Positions 57,397 through 64,000 of a stretch of DNA of 64,000 nucleotides are shown one piece after another. The translations under genes and the position numbers were made by a program. The notes beneath the pieces were generated by a model. The model ran no database searches. It saw only the letters and a list, made by a program, of their open reading frames with translations, and had not been told where the DNA came from. The DNA comes from Raffaelea ambrosiae. Lineage: Eukaryota > Ascomycota > Sordariomycetes > Ophiostomatales > Ophiostomataceae. Numbering within the stretch: the stretch's first letter is position 1; every line of letters starts with the position of its first letter. The DNA lies in the NCBI GenBank assembly GCA_002778195.1, contig PCDI01000006.1:1679950-1743949 (forward strand), written 5' to 3'.

Positions 57397-59226
57397 ATGG
57401 CCAGCTCAGCCGAAAGCACCGCCGGCGCGCCACCACTCAAACGGCGCTCTGTGGTTTCCTCGTTTATCATCAAGTACCCCGAAGAAGGCGCAGAGGGGAA
57501 GCCCATGGTTGCTCTTTTTAGGCGAGGCGACAAAGTGAGCACCTATCGGTAAGGCATAGACTTGTTTACATAGCATTCCCACCCATCTCCACTCGTTTGC
57601 TAGCATTGAGGAAGCCAGGGCTGACAGAATCTCCACTCCACCGGCCGCAGACACCATCTGGCCCCAATCTCAGGCAGCATCGAGACCGACGATGCTTCGC
57701 CGCTGGCAGCCGCCTGGCGCGAGCTCCAGGAAGAGACCACGCTGACACCGGCATCCTTGGAGCTCATGCGCCAGGGCAAGAGCTACGTGTTCAGCGACCC
57801 GTCGGTGGGCCGTGAATGGACCATCTATCCGTTTGCCTACCGTCTCAAGGCGCCGGAGACGGCCATCCAGATCGACTGGGAGCACGAGGGCTGGGCCTGG
57901 TACGACCCCATGGACGTGGAGGACACGGACGCATTCGGCGGCGTGCCCCGTCTGGCGGAGAGCCTACGGCGAGCGTACTTTGAAAAGGATCTCGGCTCTG
58001 GCCCGGGAAGTGCCGGCGCCGCTCTGGCCGAAGGACTGCAGCGCCTGCAGACGGACCACCAGAGCGGCGCACGCGAGCTGGCCACTGCGGCGCTGGGGAT
58101 CCTCAAGGACGTCGTGCAAGCCCTGGACGTGAGGGAGGCACCAGAGGTGCCCGAGGAGTCGGCCGCGAAGCCGGCAGAAAAGTCGGCCGAGACGTCGGCC
58201 CTGGACCAGTGGTGGGCTTTGATCCGCACCGCCGCATGGCACATCTGGAAGAACGGCCGCGAGAGCATGGGCGCCGCCATCCTGAGCGTGCTCCTGGACG
58301 CGCTCAAGAGCATCGAAGACACGCTCCGCCAGCGCCAGCAGCACCCCGAGTCCGTCCACTCGCTCAAGTGGCGCGACTCCATCGTGCAGGACCTCGACAG
58401 ACGCATCTCGCTGCGGGCAACCTCGTCCGCCGAGCCCGTGGCGCAGGCTCTGGTCCAGCATCTCGAGCAGAGCTTCTTGGCGTCATCTGACGGCGGCAAC
58501 GCGACCAAGTCCCTGTCCATCCTGACCCTCTCTGAGAGCTCTACGATTGCCCACTTCCTCCGCCGCCTGGTCTCCCAGTCCGGCTTCCCATCCATCGATC
58601 TCCGCGTGCTGGAGTCGCGGCCGCTGTTCGAAGGCGTGTCCTTGGCCGCGTCGCTGGCCCGCTACGTACAATCTGACGTCGGGCCTGCCGCAGCACCGGC
58701 AACACGTACGAAAATCACAGTCTACACGGACGCCAGCGCCGCCCTGGCCGCCGAGGGCGTCGACGTGGTCCTCCTCGGCGCCGACCGCGTCGCGTCGTCG
58801 GGTGCGGTCAGCAACAAGACGGGCTCGCTGCCGGCGGTGCTGAGCGCCAAGCGAAGCCAGTCTGGGTCGCAGTCGCCGCCTGCCAAGGTCGTCGTGCTTG
58901 GCGAGACGGACAAGATTGCCACGCCGGGCGACCCGCGCCAGCACGTCGTCGAAGACAACGACCCAGCCCAGCTGACGCGCGCCTGGCACGGCAGCTTCAA
59001 CAGCGCGCGCGTCCGTGAAGCGGCCGACTGCCTGGCGAGTGCGGCGGCGGCGGCATCGACGGGCGGCAGCATCGACGTGCAGGTGCGCAACGTCTTCTTC
59101 GAGTGGGTGCCAGCTTGCCTGATCGACACCTACGTGACAGAGAACGGAGTCTGGACGGTGGAGGACATCGCCCGCCACTCCGACGCGCTGGCCGACGAGG
59201 AGGAGCGGATGTTCAAGGGCCTGTGA
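57397..59226 (+). CDS. NUDIX/eIF2B-like fusion protein
   Basis: Exons 57397-57548 and 57651-59226 give 575 residues. The N-terminal half is a NUDIX hydrolase-type domain: FIIKYPEEG ... VALFRRGDKVSTYRHHLAPI, then a Nudix box around residues 59-81 (GSIETDD ... AAAWRELQEETTL) that keeps the REL-EE core. The C-terminal half (about 220-560) is of the eIF2B alpha/beta/delta and MtnA superfamily: TLSESSTIAHFLRRL, VVLLGADRVASSGAVSNKTG, FFEWVPACLIDTYVTENG. The GADRV...NKTG block is the ligand-binding signature of sugar-phosphate isomerase-like members. This domain pair occurs in filamentous fungi; a role in nucleotide-sugar or methylthioribose-type metabolism is more likely than translation initiation, but this is inference. 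The Kozak context at 57397 (CGCGCCATGG) decided the start. Confidence 0.85.
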
Positions 59227-60363
59227 GGACAGGAGGGCACGGAGGCCACGGCACGGAGGGCACGCGACAATGGGGGAAGAAGAAAAAAAGATGGGATGGG
59301 TTGTCCACCGAGGCTGTGCGGGAACGTGCACACTCGTACACATTGGCCATGGGTTCATGCCGCAGTAAGCGGGCACCAGTGGATACTACGCGTAGAAAAA
59401 CCAGGTACTGAGCTACGAGCTATGTAACGAAGTGAAATCGACACTGAAAAACCATTGCCTGTCCAGGAAGGAGCCCTCCCTCTAATACCTGGAAGCCTCT
59501 TGTACTATGTATTTACGTCTGGCCGCCTGGCTGCCTGGCCGCCTGATCTGCGAGGGAAAGAGCAAATGTATCGCTGCCCCTGCAGCTGCCCCGCACGAGG
59601 TCGCTCGTGTTTGTTTTCTTATTTTCCTACTTCCTTCCCATCCTGCCCACTGTTCCTCCCGGCCTTGGTCTGTGCGCCGTGCGTCATTGACAGTGCCACC
59701 GCACTGTGAAGCCTGCGCCGGATGCAGCTCTTGGCCCTGCATATAACTGCATTGTAGGGGTCCCCATCGTAGTCATCGCTCCATTCAGACAGTGCGCCAA
59801 GGACCCTAGCCCAGCTTAGCGCCAGGTGCTCCAAGCCAACAATCACGCTTCCAGGGATGGTCCAGCCCGCAAGGTTCAGCTTCGAGCACCCTGTCTCACA
59901 GTATGCTAGCTCTGTCGGGGTATGTAGCCAGCTGCTCCAACAAATCTTATTTCCTCCTCTCCTCCCTCTTCGCCTCTCTGTCTCTCCACTTCCCTCTTTG
60001 CTCCCACCAAGCTCTCCAACCCGACAACGCTCTTTGGATTGCCGCGATGGAAAAGCTTTAACATCACCACCATCCCATTTTTCTTTGCCACTGTCGCCTC
60101 TTGTTGAAGCCACAGACGAACAAGCCGACTTTGCCGCTAACTGGTTAACCCCGTGGGAGAAAGCGCCACCTTTTCCATCTCGACTCCCGTCTAGTTCATA
60201 CGCCATTTTCGTTGGCTTTTCTCTTTTTCTCCGTCCCCTTTCCCTCTGTGCCGGTTGCTCTTTCGCCTTGCCTTCCGCCCTGCCTCCTGCTCGTCGCTCC
60301 GCGTCTTCGCCCAACCACCGAGCTCCTATCCAACGCCCGGCCAGCCCTTCCTCCCTCCAATTC
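59227..60363. other. Intergenic region and 5' leader
   Basis: 3' flank of the fusion gene, then a C/T-rich leader at 59.9-60.3 kb. An in-frame ATG at 59857 could give a 169-residue extension of low complexity, which I reject. No gene seen. Confidence 0.55.
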
Positions 60364-63300
60364 ATGGCTTCGACCTTGGATCGCCAATTGGGTCCCTATT
60401 CGCGTCCAGCTGTCGGTCCCGTCTTCAATGGCTTCGCCGCTGTGCGTACCCTCGTGCTCGGCTTTGCACGCATACTCTCTGCGGCCCTCCCAGTAGCTAC
60501 CGCCTCTGCTGCGCCGCTGTTGTCCTCCGGCAGTACTGCCACCACGCACAATGCGTTCGGCCTGTTCCGCCGTGCCGCCGCCGAAGAACCACACGAGGGT
60601 GCCGATGTTCTCGTGCTCTATGTCACGTCCATCGCGCTGGTTCTTCTGGGCGGAGCCTTTGCCGGCTTGACTATCGCGTACGTTCATCTGCTCTTTCCGC
60701 GATAAGAAAATAAAAAGGGGGAGGGGAGCGGGGGGGCGGCCGTTTCTGTCCTTGTCCTGTTCTTGTAGCTAATTTCTCTCCCTTGACAGTTTGATGGGCC
60801 AAGACAGCATCTATCTCCAAGTCCTTGCGCGCGACGAGACCGACCCCCAACAGAAGAACGCGCGGAGGGTTTACGATCTTTTGCAGCGCGGCAAGCACTG
60901 GGTTCTTGTCACCCTCCTGCTTTCCAATGTTATTGTCAACGAGACTCTTCCCGTCGTGCTCGACCGCTGCCTCGGCGGCGGCGTGGCCGCTGTCGTGGGC
61001 AGTACTGTGCTGATTGGTACGTGCTGAGTGTGCACGGTGTGCCATGCTGGCCACGCGTATAACTGTTCTTCTGCTTGTTCCATCCAGCAACCCAAACAGC
61101 TAACACCAACCGCCTTGACAGTCATCTTCGGCGAGGTCCTGCCCCAGTCCATCTGCGTCCGCTACGGCCTCCAGATCGGCGGCATCATGGCCAAGCCTGT
61201 GCTCTGCCTCATGTGGCTTCTGGCCCCAATCGCCTGGCCGACGGCAAAGCTCCTGGACCATGCCCTTGGCGAGGACCACGGCACCGTGTACAAGAAGAGC
61301 GGCCTGAAGACCCTGGTCACGCTGCACCGCTCTCTGGGAGAAGTGTCTGAGCGTCTGAACCAGGACGAAGTCACCATCATCAGCGCCGTCCTGGACCTCA
61401 AGGAAAAGCCCGTTGCCAGTGTCATGACCCCGATGGAGGACGTCTTCACCATGTCCGAAGACACTGTTCTGGACGAGCCAATGATGGATTTGATTCTCTC
61501 GGCAGGCTACTCCCGCATTCCCATCCACGAACCCGGTAACCCGACAAACTTTGTCGGCATGCTGCTTGTCAAGATCCTGATCACCTACGACCCCGATGAC
61601 AAGGTCCGCGTGAGCGAGTTTCCCCTGGCCACCCTGCCCGAGACACGCCCCGAGACGAGCTGCCTGGACATTGTCAACTTTTTCCAAGAGGGCAAATCAC
61701 ACATGGTTCTGGTCTCTCAGTACCCAGGCGAAGACCATGGTGCTCTTGGCGTTGTCACACTCGAGGATGTTATTGAAGAGCTCATCGGAGAGTGAGTCGC
61801 TCCTTGTACTTGGGTTTTGCTTTTGCTTTTCGTTTTGCTTTCCCCCCACCGCCCGCTGGCTTCGTTGTGTACGGATCATGTCCTCCTAACCAATTACAGG
61901 GAAATCATCGACGAGTCCGATGTGTACATCGACGTCCACAAGGCCATCCGCCGTATGCAGCCTGCTCCCAGAGCGCGCCCTGTTCGCCACAAGTCCCTGG
62001 TGTCCGAGATGAGGGCAGCCGCTGCCGCTGCCGGCGCATCAAAGCTGGCTGATGACGGAGAAGGCCGCGCCGAGTCAGGCGACCTGGAATCCGCTGCTGA
62101 GCTGTCCAAGATCGACTCTCACCCTTTGTCTACCAGCCCCAAGATGACCACCGTGATGCTTCGGCGTCGTTCCCTAGGTGCCGATGGCCGTCTGTCCGAG
62201 GCAGCCGTACCTGTTCGCGCCAGTGTTGATGAAATGTGGCAGCACCTGCGCCACCTGGGCCCGTCGAATCCAGCGACCAACCCAAAGAACACTCGGTCTA
62301 CCACGGTCAAGATCAAGACAAGCCTGGGACCACGCAATAGTATGACTTATAGCGAAACCCCGGAAGTCGCCGCGCACGAAACTGCACACCCTGCCGTGTT
62401 TCACGAGGAAGAAGATGACGAAACTACTCATCTACTCAAGCCCGATGACGCCGGTGATTATGACGGTACGCGAAAACCCCGGGAAGAACATGGCACTTAC
62501 GGAGCCGTAAGCGACACGAGCACATCGCCTCCAGGACGGAGTAAAGAGGTGCAGACCTCGGCACTGGAGCCCGTTGGAGAGGCTGCTACTGATGATGCTG
62601 GTGCGGATGCTGCGGCTGCGGCTGCTACTGTTCCTGCTGTTGTTCCCGCTGTTGTTCCTACTGTTGTTCCTACTGTTGTTCCTACTGTTGTTCCTACTGT
62701 TGCTCCTACTGTTGTTCCTCCTGTTCCTGCCGTTGCTGCTTCTTCTGCTTCAGGGGACGCTGGAGAAAATGCTGTTAGTCGTCATGATACTGATGGCAAA
62801 GAACGACTAGAAACGCAGTCTACGTCTGTGACCCTGCACCATGACGATGGCAACACCAACATCCAGATGAAGCGCAGCCATACGTCTGCTGCAGAAGCCG
62901 CCCGCCGGTCTGGCTCCGAGAGCGGTGCCAGCGGTGCCAACGTTCTCCTGTCAGTTTCAGACCACGGTAGCTCGAAACGGACCATTGTGCGCAGCGGAAG
63001 CATTACCGAGAACGTGGTTGAGACGCGGGGTATCCGCAAGGTCGTTTTGGAGACGACCAGCTCAGCCGAGGACGACGATGAGGCAGCCACAATAAGCAGC
63101 CATACCTCGCGGCGGCACCACAACTTCCTCAGCGGCTTGCACAGCCCAGCGGTGACCAGTGCTCCCGTGTCGGACGTGGAGCAAGAACGCCCCCCTGCCG
63201 AGGCTGTCAAGGCTAGCGAAGAGTCAGTAGCGGGTCCATCGTCGGGAGCGGCCACGGGCAGCCAACAGGACCAGGAGGGCCAGCAGGGCGGTGCGTCACA

Positions 63301-63370
63301 ACACGGCGGTGGCGGTGCAGCTAAGAAGAAGAATCGCCGCAAGAAGAGGAAGGGCAGCAAGACGACGTAA
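60364..63370 (+). CDS. CNNM/Mam3-type DUF21-CBS membrane protein
   Basis: Exons 60364-60677, 60790-61016, 61122-61791 and 61900-63370 give 893 residues. The DUF21 transmembrane domain runs from about residue 78 to 240 (VLVLYVTSIALVLLGGAFAG, LMGQDSIYLQVL, VIFGEVLPQSICVRYGL). A CBS-domain pair follows at about 270-405 (PVASVMTPMEDVFTMSEDTV ... SRIPIHEPGN ... GVVTLEDVIEELIGEEIIDE). The long C-terminal tail is disordered and holds VPT/V tandem repeats; its last 20 residues are Lys/Arg-rich. Yeast Mam3 is a vacuolar protein affecting metal resistance, and animal CNNMs are linked to magnesium efflux. The N-terminus has Ala/Leu-rich segments that may be a signal peptide. All introns have phase-matched ends and CTAAC/CTGAC-like branches. 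Confidence 0.92.
62629..62727 (+). repeat. Coding 12-bp tandem repeat in the Mam3-type gene
   Basis: About eight imperfect units of GTTGTTCCTACT encoding Val-Val-Pro-Thr or variants. The unit length is a multiple of three, so copy-number change keeps the frame. Confidence 0.85.
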
Positions 63371-64000
63371 TTACCAAGTGGCATGTTAGGACAGACTGGA
63401 GATGGTTTACTGCACCATGTTTTTTTTAAAACAGGATTCGGATTTTCTCTTATGTACGTTAGGAGGTAGCTAGTATGGGGAAGGGCATACTATGTAATGT
63501 TCAAATAGCATTGTAATCAATTTTTTTTGTCGAGTTCCACAAGCCGTAACGGTCAGAGCCGGCTGTCAGTTTGGTGTAGGTATGTATGAAGCTGAAAGCC
63601 CAGCATACGAGCCCAGCTAACAGAAGATGGACAAGCCGTTTGGTGGTGGCACTAATGAGAAGGTCGGCAAGTCGTCGGAATATATATTGCCCTCTGGGAG
63701 AGAGATGAGGGGACGGTTTGGTGGAGGTGTGGAGATCGGGGATCTAATAGCACTATGCAAACGTGGGGAAAGATTGAGGAAGGAGCGACCAGCGCAGCGT
63801 GTATAATGGCAACCAAAGCCCGGACATTGGACCGGTTCTCGCCAGCACGGCCATATTTGACCAGGCGGCTGCGCGGCTCTGTAGTTGAATCGCTTTGAGC
63901 AAACATAAGCAGGAGTTGCAGGTCAACACTGGACATTAGTTACAAGCAAGACGGCCAACAGAGCTCACACAGCAAACGTCTTTAACACGCTCCACAACCT
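63371..64000. other. 3' flank, no gene recognised
   Basis: Contains T tracts near 63420 and 63520 and no protein-coding frame with recognisable features. A 94-codon minus-strand frame (63652-63936) has no supporting signal. Confidence 0.5.

Overview
This is a piece of nuclear chromosome from a filamentous ascomycete, most probably a Sordariomycete. The evidence is short GT-AG introns (about 40-360 nt) with CTAAC/CTGAC branch points, Zn2Cys6 and C2H2 regulators, a Zds1-type protein, a modin-like protein, and an AT-rich block carrying the signature of repeat-induced point mutation (RIP). The order or genus cannot be fixed from the sequence alone.

Bases 1 to about 14.5 kb are a gene-free, AT-rich graveyard of nested transposons. 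Two Ty3/gypsy families are recognisable from eroded protein motifs. One family lies on the minus strand, with one near-complete relic running off the left edge and a second split copy. A chromodomain-bearing element lies on the plus strand, with a polypurine tract and a 3' LTR. A non-autonomous TA-flanked terminal-inverted-repeat element of 824 bp is also inserted. Two copies of the same LTR face each other at 12.2-12.6 and 14.1-14.55 kb; the outer one is much less mutated and marks the edge of the RIP block. Catalytic aspartates and zinc ligands of both retroelements have been replaced by the residues expected from G-to-A change, so nothing here is autonomous.

From 14.55 to 18.0 kb there is an unrecognised transition zone. 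The remaining 46 kb is ordinary gene-rich euchromatin with 13 protein-coding genes. In order: a Zds1 homologue (+), a metallophosphoesterase-like DUF2433-type protein with an RGG tail (+), COQ5 (-), a small single-pass membrane protein (-), the branched-chain 2-oxoacid dehydrogenase E1 alpha subunit (-), a Ufd4/TRIP12-type HECT ubiquitin ligase (+), a disordered protein with a PUA/ASCH-like domain under two MluI-cell-cycle-box-like sites (+), a hydrophobic-segment protein with a conserved-looking N-terminal motif (-), a modin-like protein (-), a C2H2 zinc-finger protein (+), a Zn2Cys6 transcription factor (+), a NUDIX/eIF2B-like fusion (+) and a CNNM/Mam3-type DUF21-CBS transporter-like protein (+).

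The genes are not an operon or an obvious metabolic cluster. COQ5, the small membrane protein and the E1 alpha gene are tightly packed head to tail on one strand. COQ5 and E1 alpha are both mitochondrial. No tRNA, rRNA, CRISPR or prokaryotic-type feature was found. I did not find a convincing undescribed system. The best leads are the TIR element, the nested RIP structure, the PUA-like protein with its MCB pair, the NUDIX/eIF2B-like fusion and the small three-exon membrane protein.
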